Of a DNA stretch of 64,000 bases, positions 21,924 to 29,622 are shown piece after piece. Numbering within the stretch: the stretch's first letter is position 1; every line of letters starts with the position of its first letter. The stretch comes from Pseudomonas sp. AOB-7 (GTDB lineage Bacteria; Pseudomonadota; Gammaproteobacteria; Pseudomonadales; Pseudomonadaceae). The translations under genes and the position numbers were made by a program. A model generated the notes under the pieces. The model ran no database searches, was not told where the DNA came from, and saw only the letters and a list, made by a program, of their open reading frames with translations. Where the stretch lies: assembly GCF_003696305.1 (NCBI RefSeq), contig NZ_RFFK01000003.1:19887-83886 (forward strand). The letters run 5' to 3'.

Positions 21924-23537
21924 ATGGGCTTGTTCCGTAAGAAGCCTGAAGAGCTGCTGATGCAGGAGGCCATTCGCCTGGCCCGTGCTACGGTCGAGCT
22001 GCCGAAGATCGCTGTTCAGGGTGGCGGCGGCGGGGTCGAAACACGTTGGCGGGGCGCCTCGCGCATTCTGCGCAGCATGGCCAGCTGGATACCTGGCCTT
22101 TCCAGTCCGCGGCGTTCGCTACCGGCCAATGAGCGGGCGATGTTGGTCGCCCGCTCGCGGGATGCGCTGCGCAATCACCTGATCGCGCGTGCCGCCATCA
22201 TGCGGTGTCGCACCAACATCGTTGGCACCGGCCTTGTGTGTCGTGCGCAGGTGGATTACCAGGCGCTTGGCATCAGCGAGGCGGAAGCCGAGCAACTGAA
22301 TGGGCAGCTCGACCGCATCTGGTCGCTGTATGCCGATGACCCTCGCGAGTGCGACGCCGAGGCCGCGCTGAACCACTACCAGCTTCAAGCGCTGGTGCTG
22401 GTTTCCGCCCTGGTTGGCGGTGACGTGTTCGTGGCCAGCCCCGACGAGGAGCGGCCCGGCTGCTTGTTCAGCACGCGGCTGCAGCTAATCGAGTCGGAGC
22501 GGGTGTGCAATCCGAACCTGCATCCTGATACCGCCAACCTGGTGGATGGAGTGGAGTTCGGTGGGCTGGGGGATGCCATTCGTTACCACGTTTGTTCGGG
22601 CTACCCGGGCGAGTATGACGTGGGCGGGGCGATGACCTGGGAAAGTCTGGAAGCTGTTGGAGCCCAGACCGGCCGGCGCCGGGTGCTGCATGTAATGGCG
22701 GACAAGGATCGCCCGATGCAGAAGCGCGGCGCGCCTTACCTGGCCGCTGTGCTGGAGCCCCTGCAGAAGCTCGAACGCTACAGCAGCGCCGAACTGATGG
22801 CCGCCGTTATCTCCGCGATGTTCACCGTGTTCATCGAGAAGAGCGGCGACTTCGACGAAGGCAAGATGAGCATGGCTGCCCTTGCCGGGAGCGATGAGGG
22901 CTACAGCACCGATGATGCCGGCGGTGAGGATATCGCGCTGGGCGAGGGTGCCATTGTCGATCTGGGCAAGGGCGAAAAGGCGAGCATCGCCAACCCCGCG
23001 CGCCCCAACGCGCAGTTCGATCCGTTCTTCGTGGCGGTGGTCAAGGAAATCGGCGCGGCTCTGGAGCTGCCTTTCGAGGAGTTGCTGCTGCACTACAACA
23101 GCAGCTACAGCGCCGCGCGCGCCGCGATGTTGCAAGCCTGGCGCTTCTACATCCTGCGGCGCTGGTGGCTGACATGCGACTTCTGCCAGCCAAGCCGTGA
23201 GCTGATCATCGACGAAGCGGTGGCGCGGGGGATGATCAGCCTCCCTGGCTACAACGATCCAGCCAAGCGAAAGGCGTACTGCCAGGCGCTCTGGATCGGC
23301 CCGGCCCGTGGCGCAATCGACGAGCTCAAGGAAGCCAAGGCGGCCCGTGAGCGGATCGAGGGCGGGCTCAGCAACGAAACCCTGGAAACCGCCGCGATGA
23401 CCGGCGAGCCCTGGCAAATGGTGTTTGCCCAGCGGCGCCGGGAGGTGGAGCAACGGCGCGTTGCTCGCATGCCCTACGACACCAAGAGCGGCACACCGGA
23501 GCCAACCAAGGCCCCGGCGAACCCCGACGAGGAATAA
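21924..23537 (+). CDS. Portal protein (lambda gpB type)
   Basis: 537 residues. Recognisable lambda-type portal features include RSRDALRNHLIARAAI, MRCRTNIVGTGL near the N-terminus and the late segment YSAARAAMLQAWRFYI. The portal forms the dodecameric ring through which DNA enters the head. It starts 2 bp after gpW, so the two are likely translated together. Confidence 0.92.
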   Translation: MGLFRKKPEELLMQEAIRLARATVELPKIAVQGGGGGVETRWRGASRILRSMASWIPGLSSPRRSLPANERAMLVARSRDALRNHLIARAAIMRCRTNIVGTGLVCRAQVDYQALGISEAEAEQLNGQLDRIWSLYADDPRECDAEAALNHYQLQALVLVSALVGGDVFVASPDEERPGCLFSTRLQLIESERVCNPNLHPDTANLVDGVEFGGLGDAIRYHVCSGYPGEYDVGGAMTWESLEAVGAQTGRRRVLHVMADKDRPMQKRGAPYLAAVLEPLQKLERYSSAELMAAVISAMFTVFIEKSGDFDEGKMSMAALAGSDEGYSTDDAGGEDIALGEGAIVDLGKGEKASIANPARPNAQFDPFFVAVVKEIGAALELPFEELLLHYNSSYSAARAAMLQAWRFYILRRWWLTCDFCQPSRELIIDEAVARGMISLPGYNDPAKRKAYCQALWIGPARGAIDELKEAKAARERIEGGLSNETLETAAMTGEPWQMVFAQRRREVEQRRVARMPYDTKSGTPEPTKAPANPDEE

Positions 23538-23540
23538 CCC

Positions 23541-24764
23541 ATGTCCCGAGCTTTTGAGCTGGCCGCTTCGCGGCCCTGGCTGATGCTGCCTGACGCCCTG
23601 GACGGGCTGATGGCCATCGCTGATCGGCAAGGCGACCCGGAGGCGCTGGAGGCGCGGCTGGGTCGCCAACTGGAAAACACTCGTGCCGTCACAGTGCGCG
23701 ACGGCGTGGCTGTCATTCCGGTGGTCGGCCCGATCATGCGCTACGCGAACCTGTTTACCCGTATCAGCGGGGCGACCAGTACGCAGGAACTGGCCACAGA
23801 CTTCCAGGCTGCGCTGGACGACCCCAAGGTCAAGGCCATCGTCTTCAACGTCGACAGCCCAGGCGGCGAGGCCAACGGCATCAACGAGCTGTCCGACATG
23901 ATCCACGCCGCCCGTGGCAAGAAGCCGATCAAGGCGTATGGCGGCGGCAGCGTGGCCAGCGGTGCCTACTGGGTGGCCTCAGCGGCCGATGAGCTGGTGA
24001 TTGATGACACCGCGCTGCTGGGCAGCATCGGCGTTGTGGTCGAGGTGCTCACCCGCGAAGCCCGAGAAGGCGAGAAGCGCTGGACGATCACCAGCCGCAA
24101 CGCCCCCAACAAGCGGCCGGACATCTCTACCGAAGAGGGCCGGGCCGAAATCTCCAAAAGCATCGACGCCCTTGGTGATGTGTTCGTCGCCAAGGTCGCT
24201 CGCAATCTCGGCGTCGATGCCGAATCGGTCCCCGCCATGGGCGACCACGGCGGCCTGCTGGTCGGTGCCGCTGCCGTCAAGGCGGGCCTGGCGCATCGAC
24301 TGGGCTCGCTGGAAACCCTGATCGCCGAACTGGCCGGCACTGCCAGCAACACCACGAGGAAACTCAGCATGACCATTGTGAAATCCACAGCGGAGCTGCA
24401 GCAGGCACTGGCGGCCGGCGCCGATCCGCAGACCATCCAGATCGCGGCGGGCGAACAGGTCGATACCGCGGCTATCAAGGCCGACGCCGCCAAGGCCGAG
24501 CGCGAGCGCATCAACGGCATCAATGCACTGGCGGTGAAGGGCTTCGAGGCAGAGATCAGTGCGGCCATCGAGGATGGCTCCAGCGTCGAGGCCACCGCTC
24601 TGGTGCTGTTCAAGGCCGCTCAGGATCGCGGCATCAGCATCGACGGCATCAAGTCCGACGCCCAGGGCGTCAAGACTACCGCCACCAAACCGGCCGACGA
24701 GAAAGCCCTGGCCGAACATCAATCCGCTGTCGCCGCGATTGTCGCCGGCGCCAACGCCCGCTGA
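23541..24764 (+). CDS. S49-type capsid maturation protease with C-terminal scaffold region
   Basis: 407 residues. Residues ~70-260 form an S49/ClpP-like protease: NVDSPGGEA before the active site, then GGSVASGAYWVASAADE with the probable catalytic Ser, and GSIGVVVEV. The last ~130 residues are a helical, Ala-rich scaffold domain. A nested start at 24369 would release this part alone, as in lambda C/Nu3. The protease cleaves scaffold and portal during prohead maturation. Confidence 0.9.
   Translation: MSRAFELAASRPWLMLPDALDGLMAIADRQGDPEALEARLGRQLENTRAVTVRDGVAVIPVVGPIMRYANLFTRISGATSTQELATDFQAALDDPKVKAIVFNVDSPGGEANGINELSDMIHAARGKKPIKAYGGGSVASGAYWVASAADELVIDDTALLGSIGVVVEVLTREAREGEKRWTITSRNAPNKRPDISTEEGRAEISKSIDALGDVFVAKVARNLGVDAESVPAMGDHGGLLVGAAAVKAGLAHRLGSLETLIAELAGTASNTTRKLSMTIVKSTAELQQALAAGADPQTIQIAAGEQVDTAAIKADAAKAERERINGINALAVKGFEAEISAAIEDGSSVEATALVLFKAAQDRGISIDGIKSDAQGVKTTATKPADEKALAEHQSAVAAIVAGANAR
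24369..24764 (+). CDS. Nested scaffold protein (Nu3-like)
   Basis: An internal in-frame ATG at 24369 has its own strong ribosome site (acgagg) about 7 bp upstream, inside the protease gene. The 131-residue product is the helical, Ala/Lys/Glu-rich C-terminal part (MTIVKSTAELQQALAAG ... AVAAIVAGANAR). In lambda the scaffold Nu3 is made in this way from the C gene. The ribosome site is seen; use of the start is inference by analogy. Confidence 0.6.
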   Translation: MTIVKSTAELQQALAAGADPQTIQIAAGEQVDTAAIKADAAKAERERINGINALAVKGFEAEISAAIEDGSSVEATALVLFKAAQDRGISIDGIKSDAQGVKTTATKPADEKALAEHQSAVAAIVAGANAR

Positions 24765-24776
24765 TAGGAGGTCGCC

Positions 24777-25127
24777 ATGCCGAACCCCACTCGTTCCACC
24801 TACACGCCGGATCACCTGATCGCGGGCGACTTCCCCCAGGTCAAGGAGTCCGGCGTCATCGCCGCCGGCCAACAGCTGGCGCGTGGCGCCGTGCTCGGCA
24901 AGGTCACTGCCGACGGCCAGTACAAGCTCTCGCTGGCTGCCGCGGCAGACGGTTCTGAAGTACCCGTTGTGGTGCTCGATGCTGACATCGACACCACCGG
25001 CGGCGCCGCTCCGGGTCCGCTGCTGCTCACCGGCGAAGTGCTTGGCTCCGGGCTGACCCTCGGTGCGGGCCATACCGTTGCGTCGGTGAAAGCCGCGCTG
25101 CGCCTCCTTTCCCTGTTCGTCCGCTGA
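24777..25127 (+). CDS. Head decoration protein (lambda gpD-like)
   Basis: 116 residues. The start TPDHLIAGDFPQVKESGVI, the central GVIAAGQQLARGAVLGKVT and the LLTGEVLG strand match gpD-family decoration proteins, which trimerise on the expanded capsid. It lies between protease and capsid, as in lambda. Confidence 0.88.
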   Translation: MPNPTRSTYTPDHLIAGDFPQVKESGVIAAGQQLARGAVLGKVTADGQYKLSLAAAADGSEVPVVVLDADIDTTGGAAPGPLLLTGEVLGSGLTLGAGHTVASVKAALRLLSLFVR

Positions 25128-25142
25128 TAGGAGCCGACACTG

Positions 25143-26165
25143 ATGGATATTTTCGAAACCCGCACCATGCTCGACGCCGTCGAGCAGATGAAGCCGGCGC
25201 GCCGCTTCCTGATGGACACCTTCTTCCGTGCCGGGCGTACCTTCCCGACCAAGACGGTGGACATCGACATCGTCAAGGGCAAGCGCAAGATGGCGCCGTT
25301 CGTTCACCCGCGCCTTCCTGGTAGCAACAGCACGCGCGAAGGCTACCGCAGTGACAACTACACCCCGCCGTACATTCAGCCGAAGCTGGAAACCGATGCC
25401 GAGCTGATCCTGAAGCGCTCCCCCGGCGAAAACCCGTTCGCCAGCCAGCCGCCGGCGATGCGTGCGGCCGCGCAGCTCGGCAAGGATCTGGCAGAGCTGG
25501 ATGAAGAAATCGTGCGGCGCGAAGAGTGGATGTGCGCCCAGGCGCTTACCACCGGCCAGATCCGCGTAGTGGGTGAGGGCGTAGACGACACCATCGACTT
25601 CCTGATGGCATCCGATCACAAGATCACCCTCACGACCGAGAAATGGGATGCTACCGGCTCCAATCCTATCGGCCACCTGCGCGCCTGGAAGCGTAAGGTC
25701 GCCAAGGACTCGGGTCGTACCGCCAATGTGGCGGTCATGAGCGCCGAGGCCGTCGATGCCTTCCAGGCCAACGAAATGGTTATGAAGATGCTCAACACCC
25801 GTCGTGTTGACCTCGGCATGATCAAGCCTGAAGAACTCCCGGACGGAGTTACTTACCTGGGTTACCTGAACGATCCGGGCATCGATCTCTATGCCTACGA
25901 CGAGTGGTTCCTGGATGCGGAGAGCGTCGAGCAGCCGATGATCAGCGCTGGCGGCATCATTCTCGGTTCTACCGCCACCCGCAACGGCGTGCTGTATGGC
26001 GCCATTCAGGATGTGGAAGCGATCGAGACCGGCTTGATCGAAGCGCGCCGCTTCCCGAAATCCTGGGTGACCAAGGAGCCGAGCGCCCGCTGGCTGAAGC
26101 TGCAATCCGCGCCGCTGGCTGCCCTGCTGGAGCCCGACGCCTTCATCTTCGCGAAGGTGGTGTGA
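25143..26165 (+). CDS. Major capsid protein (lambda gpE family)
   Basis: 340 residues, typical of the family. Motifs include the N-terminal MKPARRFLMDTFFRAGRTF, the VDIDIVKGKRKMAPFV strand, the loop YIQPKLETDAELIL and the late segment QDVEAIETGLIEARRFPKSW. It should form the HK97-fold head shell. Confidence 0.93.
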   Translation: MDIFETRTMLDAVEQMKPARRFLMDTFFRAGRTFPTKTVDIDIVKGKRKMAPFVHPRLPGSNSTREGYRSDNYTPPYIQPKLETDAELILKRSPGENPFASQPPAMRAAAQLGKDLAELDEEIVRREEWMCAQALTTGQIRVVGEGVDDTIDFLMASDHKITLTTEKWDATGSNPIGHLRAWKRKVAKDSGRTANVAVMSAEAVDAFQANEMVMKMLNTRRVDLGMIKPEELPDGVTYLGYLNDPGIDLYAYDEWFLDAESVEQPMISAGGIILGSTATRNGVLYGAIQDVEAIETGLIEARRFPKSWVTKEPSARWLKLQSAPLAALLEPDAFIFAKVV

Positions 26166-26166
26166 C

Positions 26167-26376
26167 ATGGCCAAGCAAGCAAAGTACGTTGTGGTTGACG
26201 GGTGCATTCAGGAAGGCAAGGAGGTCTTTGTGAAGGGGCAGCCCTATGCGCCGTTGTCAGCCGAATGGGCAGCGGCGCTGGTTAAGGCCGGCACCATTGC
26301 TGCCGCTGACAGCGAGGCTGGCAAGGCCGCAGCTGCCTCCTACAAGGCGCCCGAGCAAACCCCGGGCGCTGAGTAA
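26167..26376 (+). CDS. Small head-completion region protein
   Basis: 69 residues, beginning MAKQAKYVVVDGCIQEGKEV and ending in an Ala/Lys-rich tail. The first half looks like a small beta barrel; similar short proteins sit between capsid and head-tail joining genes in lambda-like phages (FI-like position). Stop and next start overlap as TAATG. Confidence 0.6.
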   Translation: MAKQAKYVVVDGCIQEGKEVFVKGQPYAPLSAEWAAALVKAGTIAAADSEAGKAAAASYKAPEQTPGAE

Positions 26377-26684
26377 TGAGCGGCTTCCCTGACCTTGTCG
26401 CCGACCTCGACGACATGGTGATGAACAGCCTCAGCGATGGCACCGCCACCTACCTGGACCGCAACGGCCAGGTGCTAGCGCTCGATGTGCCGGTGATCGT
26501 CGAGCAGAACGTGGAGCGCTTCAGCGAGCACGGTGCCGACCGGGTTCGCACGCACGAGGTGCAGAAGCGCCACCTGCAGCCCTTCGACCGCCAAGGCGCT
26601 TTCGTCATGGACGGCAAGACCTGGCACATCGACGGCATCGAGCGCGATGACGGCCACATGATCACCCTCTACGTGGTGCCCTGA
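26376..26684 (+). CDS. Head-tail joining protein (gpFII-like)
   Basis: 102 residues of mostly beta type (LDRNGQVLALDVPVIVEQNVE, then RHLQPFDRQGAFVMDGKTWHIDGIE). This fits head-tail connectors of the lambda gpFII class, which form the interface for tail attachment. Confidence 0.7.
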   Translation: MSGFPDLVADLDDMVMNSLSDGTATYLDRNGQVLALDVPVIVEQNVERFSEHGADRVRTHEVQKRHLQPFDRQGAFVMDGKTWHIDGIERDDGHMITLYVVP

Positions 26685-26685
26685 T

Positions 26686-27132
26686 ATGCCTCAACCCATC
26701 GACATGCAGTCGGCGATCTTCGCCGAGCTGCTGGCCCTGCTCGCCTCGGTGCCGGAGTTCGGCGCCGAGGTGAGCGAGGACGACGCCCTGCGCGTGATCG
26801 ACGCCGAGGACGACACCCTGCCTGAGAGCCTGATCGTGCTGCAGGCTGGCACAACCGAGGAGGTCGAGCGACAAGGCGGTCCCGGCAGCGTGCGCGAGCG
26901 GGTAACCATCAACATCACCCTGATGACCAAGCAGCGCAAATACGGCCCCGCCCTGCGGGCCGGGCGGCTTGGCGTCAAGGCGGCCCTGGCCGGGCAGAAG
27001 CTCGGTCTGGTGCAGCAGGGCGTACAGCTCGCCGCCTTCCAACCCGAAACCCCCATGCCGCCCCGCAGTGGACGGCGCTGGGCCGCGCAGGTGATGCCGG
27101 TACAGATCACCTACGTGCAGCCCCTCAAGTGA
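26686..27132 (+). CDS. Minor tail protein (gpU-like terminator position)
   Basis: 148 residues. Helical N-terminus (SAIFAELLALLASVPEFG), then beta strands (LIVLQAGTTEEVERQ, RVTINITLMTKQR). The arrangement and place between connector and tail tube match tail terminators such as lambda gpU, which cap the growing tail. The family call is based on position and fold type. Confidence 0.6.
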   Translation: MPQPIDMQSAIFAELLALLASVPEFGAEVSEDDALRVIDAEDDTLPESLIVLQAGTTEEVERQGGPGSVRERVTINITLMTKQRKYGPALRAGRLGVKAALAGQKLGLVQQGVQLAAFQPETPMPPRSGRRWAAQVMPVQITYVQPLK

Positions 27133-27142
27133 GGAACCCCGC

Positions 27143-27334
27143 ATGAGCAAGGTCAAGATCAACGTGGCCAAGCCCTTCAACTTCCAGAAGGGCGGCCAAG
27201 TGCAACACATCAAGAAGGGCGAGCAGGAAGTGACGGCCGACGTTGCCGAGCACGCCAAGGCGCGTGGCTACCTGGTTGGCAGCAAGAAGTCGGCCGCGAC
27301 GGCGCCCGATGCCGAGCAGCCCGCCGCCCAGTAA
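27143..27334 (+). CDS. Small tail-region protein
   Basis: 63 residues, basic at the N-terminus (MSKVKINVAKPFNFQKGGQV) and Ala-rich at the end. Short proteins of this kind recur before the tail tube gene in Pseudomonas siphophages; no function can be assigned. Confidence 0.55.
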   Translation: MSKVKINVAKPFNFQKGGQVQHIKKGEQEVTADVAEHAKARGYLVGSKKSAATAPDAEQPAAQ

Positions 27335-27371
27335 TCGCCGCGCCAACCCTATCGTCTGACAGGAGAGTCCC

Positions 27372-28124
27372 ATGGCTCAGATCGACCGTTCGTTTATCGG
27401 CGAAGGCATTCCCTATGCTCGCGCCTACCAGTCGCAGGACCCGCTGATCGATATCGGCAACTGCGACACCTTCAACATCAGCTTCACCACCGACCGCCAG
27501 ACCCTGCGTAATTTCCGCGGCGGTGGCGGCAACCGCAACGTGCGCGAGCAGGTTACCGACGTTACCTCGACCATCGGCCTCTACGACCTGACCGCTACCA
27601 ACCTGGCCCGGGTAACTCGCTCCACCATCAACGCCGTGGCTGCGGGGCAGGTCACTGCCGAGCCCCGTGCCTGTGCCGGCGTTGAGGGCGAGTTGATTCC
27701 GTTCAAGCATCTGCCGGATCTGGCCCAGCCAGTAACCGTAGTGACGGCCGCCGATACTGCGCTCGCCGCCGGCACCGACTACTTGCTGACGCCACACGGC
27801 ATCATCGTCACGGCCGGCAGCGCCATCGATGACACCGGGGTGAAGGTCACCTACAACAAGTTGAAAGCCAGCGCAGTGCAGATGCTCAACGGCAGCCAGG
27901 TGGAACTGGAGATCTTCATCGCCGGCCTGAACGACGCGCAGAGCGGCGAGCCGTACAGCCTGCACCTGAAGCGCGTGAAGTTCGGCCTGCTCAGCGAGCT
28001 GCCGGTGTTTGGCCAGGAATACCTTCGCCTGGAAGGCCCGGCCGAGCTGCTGGCCGATCCGCTGGTCACCGCCACCGACCTGTCCAAGTTCTGCGAGATG
28101 AACCTGGTGGATAAGGCGGCTTGA
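27372..28124 (+). CDS. Major tail tube protein
   Basis: 250 residues. A beta-rich sequence with an inserted domain (GTDYLLTPHGIIVTAGSAIDD) and late strands (LEIFIAGLNDAQSGEPYSLHL). Size and location before the tape measure gene match major tail proteins of the lambda gpV type. Between this gene and the tape measure two morons have been inserted. Confidence 0.75.
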   Translation: MAQIDRSFIGEGIPYARAYQSQDPLIDIGNCDTFNISFTTDRQTLRNFRGGGGNRNVREQVTDVTSTIGLYDLTATNLARVTRSTINAVAAGQVTAEPRACAGVEGELIPFKHLPDLAQPVTVVTAADTALAAGTDYLLTPHGIIVTAGSAIDDTGVKVTYNKLKASAVQMLNGSQVELEIFIAGLNDAQSGEPYSLHLKRVKFGLLSELPVFGQEYLRLEGPAELLADPLVTATDLSKFCEMNLVDKAA

Positions 28125-28155
28125 CCGGAGGCCTTGGTTCCCGATTATGGCCAGG

Positions 28156-28167
28156 TGATGTTAGATT
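28156..28167 (+). promoter_or_regulatory. Candidate extended -10 promoter of the immunity moron
   Basis: tgatgttagatt contains TG-T-TAGATT, an extended -10 arrangement without a clear -35. The identical 12 bases occur at 28722-28733 before the lipoprotein moron. They lie 30-36 bp before each gene. Confidence 0.5.
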
Positions 28168-28202
28168 TCGCCTGGTCATCCTAGGATTCAAGGGGCAGGG
28201 CA

Positions 28203-28559
28203 GTGGAGGCTTTACTCATAATCGGCTTTGGTCTGGTGATTTACTTCACTCCCTGGATCATCGCGGCTGGCCGCTCCCACCCCAATACGGTTGCAATTTT
28301 TGTTCTGAACCTTTTTCTGGGCTGGAGCGGTATCGGCTGGATCGCCGCGCTGATCTGGTCGTTCACCACCCCGGCCAAGCCGGTAATTGTTGCCGCGCCT
28401 GCGCCTGTTCCGGCGCCCTCGCCGCAGCCGATCGAGGCACCATCGGTTGACCCAGTTGCTGTGCGGCTGAGCCAGTTGGAACGGCTGGCCAAGCTTAAAG
28501 CTGAGGGTGCCTTGACCGATCAAGAGTATGAGCAACAGAAACGCCAGTTGCTTAGTTAG
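28203..28559 (+). CDS. Superinfection-immunity (Imm) family membrane protein with SHOCT domain
   Basis: 118 residues with a GTG start. Two transmembrane helices (~2-21, LLIIGFGLVIYFTPWIIA; ~29-51, VAIFVLNLFLGWSGIGWIAALI) match the T4 Imm type, including the LGWSGIGW motif. A Pro/Ala linker leads to a SHOCT domain (LSQLERLAKLKAEGALTDQEYEQQK). Imm proteins block DNA entry of related phages. It is a moron with its own promoter and terminator inside the late operon, so it may be expressed in the lysogen. Confidence 0.8.
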   Translation: MEALLIIGFGLVIYFTPWIIAAGRSHPNTVAIFVLNLFLGWSGIGWIAALIWSFTTPAKPVIVAAPAPVPAPSPQPIEAPSVDPVAVRLSQLERLAKLKAEGALTDQEYEQQKRQLLS

Positions 28560-28582
28560 TGGTGTGCTTTATCGAATGACTT

Positions 28583-28604
28583 AAACCCGCTTCGGCGGGT
28601 TTTA
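28583..28604 (+). terminator. Terminator of the Imm/SHOCT moron
   Basis: AAACCCGC and GCGGGTTT arms around TTCG, with a T-rich tail. It isolates the moron from the next gene. Confidence 0.8.
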
Positions 28605-28721
28605 TATTGTCTGGAAAACTGAATCGCCCGGCTTTCCTAGACACTCTCCAGGCTATACCCAGCCGCTAAGCCAACGCATAGCCGGTACCCAACCAGGTGC
28701 TGGGTTTCGGTGCTGGCGTTG

Positions 28722-28733
28722 TGATGTTAGATT
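28722..28733 (+). promoter_or_regulatory. Candidate extended -10 promoter of the lipoprotein moron
   Basis: A second copy of tgatgttagatt, 30 bp before the start at 28763. The shared element suggests coordinated expression of the two neighbouring accessory genes. Confidence 0.5.
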
Positions 28734-28762
28734 CCCTACAAAGTCTAGGTGGGAGGGAAGCC

Positions 28763-29566
28763 ATGAAGCTGCGTCTGTGGGTGATGTGTACCGCTGCTGC
28801 AATTCTTGTAGGATGTGGTGAACCGAAATTGGATGGCACCAGCGAGCAAGCCATGAAGCAATCTGTTGAGAAGATTTCTTCCAAGCTGGAGCCAGGAAAG
28901 CAGGCCGAGTTCAAGGAAGCGCTGCAAGTCGTAGCATTCAGCCAGATGGACCTCGGCGCGCTTATGAAAGGTGAGCAAACACCTGATGGCGTGGCCGGGA
29001 AAATGTTTAGCGAGCTTGATGGCAAAACTGCGGATGAGGTGATCGCCAAGGCTGCTTCCATCAAGGCCGAGCGAGCTGCTCGCGAGAAAGAGCAGGCCCT
29101 AAAGGAGATCGCTGAGCTTGAATCGCGCGCGGTAAAGGCTGAAGAAGCCAAGGCGCAGTTGGCAAAATTCGAGGTAAGTCGATCTCGCTTTTACTTGCGC
29201 GAGCGCGAGTATTCCTATGGCAAAGAGCCAATCATCGAGCTAACCGTGCGGAACGGGACAGAACACCCGATATCGCGCGCTTACTTCAAAGGCACCATTT
29301 CCTCGCCAGGCCGCTCAATCCCCTGGCTCGTCGAGGACTTCAACTACACCATCGCCGGTGGTCTTGAGCCAGGTGAGGCTCAAGAGTGGGCGCTGGCTCC
29401 GAATATGTTCAGCGATTGGGGGAAGGTGGACGCGCCTGAAGACGCGTTGTTCACCGTAGAAGTGGTGAAGCTGGATGGTCCCGATAGCAAGGCGTTGTTT
29501 GATGCTAGTGGTCTGTCCGAGAGTCAGGCAGCCAGGCTCGAGAAATTGAAAGCCCAGTATCAGTAA
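28763..29566 (+). CDS. DUF6694-like lipoprotein (moron)
   Basis: 267 residues from ATG 28763, which has a gggagg ribosome site and gives a proper signal peptide. The lipobox is AAAILVGC. The mature N-terminal ~110 residues match DUF6694-type lipoproteins (TSEQAMKQSVEKISSKLEP, FKEALQVVAFSQMDL, DGKTADEVIAKAASIKAE), then a coiled coil and a beta-rich C-terminal domain. It is beside an Imm-type protein, and a cell-surface phage-exclusion role is plausible but not shown. Confidence 0.7.
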   Translation: MKLRLWVMCTAAAILVGCGEPKLDGTSEQAMKQSVEKISSKLEPGKQAEFKEALQVVAFSQMDLGALMKGEQTPDGVAGKMFSELDGKTADEVIAKAASIKAERAAREKEQALKEIAELESRAVKAEEAKAQLAKFEVSRSRFYLREREYSYGKEPIIELTVRNGTEHPISRAYFKGTISSPGRSIPWLVEDFNYTIAGGLEPGEAQEWALAPNMFSDWGKVDAPEDALFTVEVVKLDGPDSKALFDASGLSESQAARLEKLKAQYQ

Positions 29567-29582
29567 GTACAACGTTAACTAC

Positions 29583-29606
29583 AAACCCGCTTCGGCGGGT
29601 TTTTTA
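29583..29606 (+). terminator. Terminator of the lipoprotein moron
   Basis: The same AAACCCGC-TTCG-GCGGGTTT stem as at 28583, now with six Ts. It is followed at once by attgcccggagaaaag, the ribosome site of the tape measure gene. Confidence 0.85.
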
Positions 29607-29622
29607 TTGCCCGGAGAAAAGC

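Noticed and set aside
23979..26207. Minus-strand frame of 742 codons
   Set aside because: Antisense to protease, decoration and capsid genes, all of which are recognisable families.
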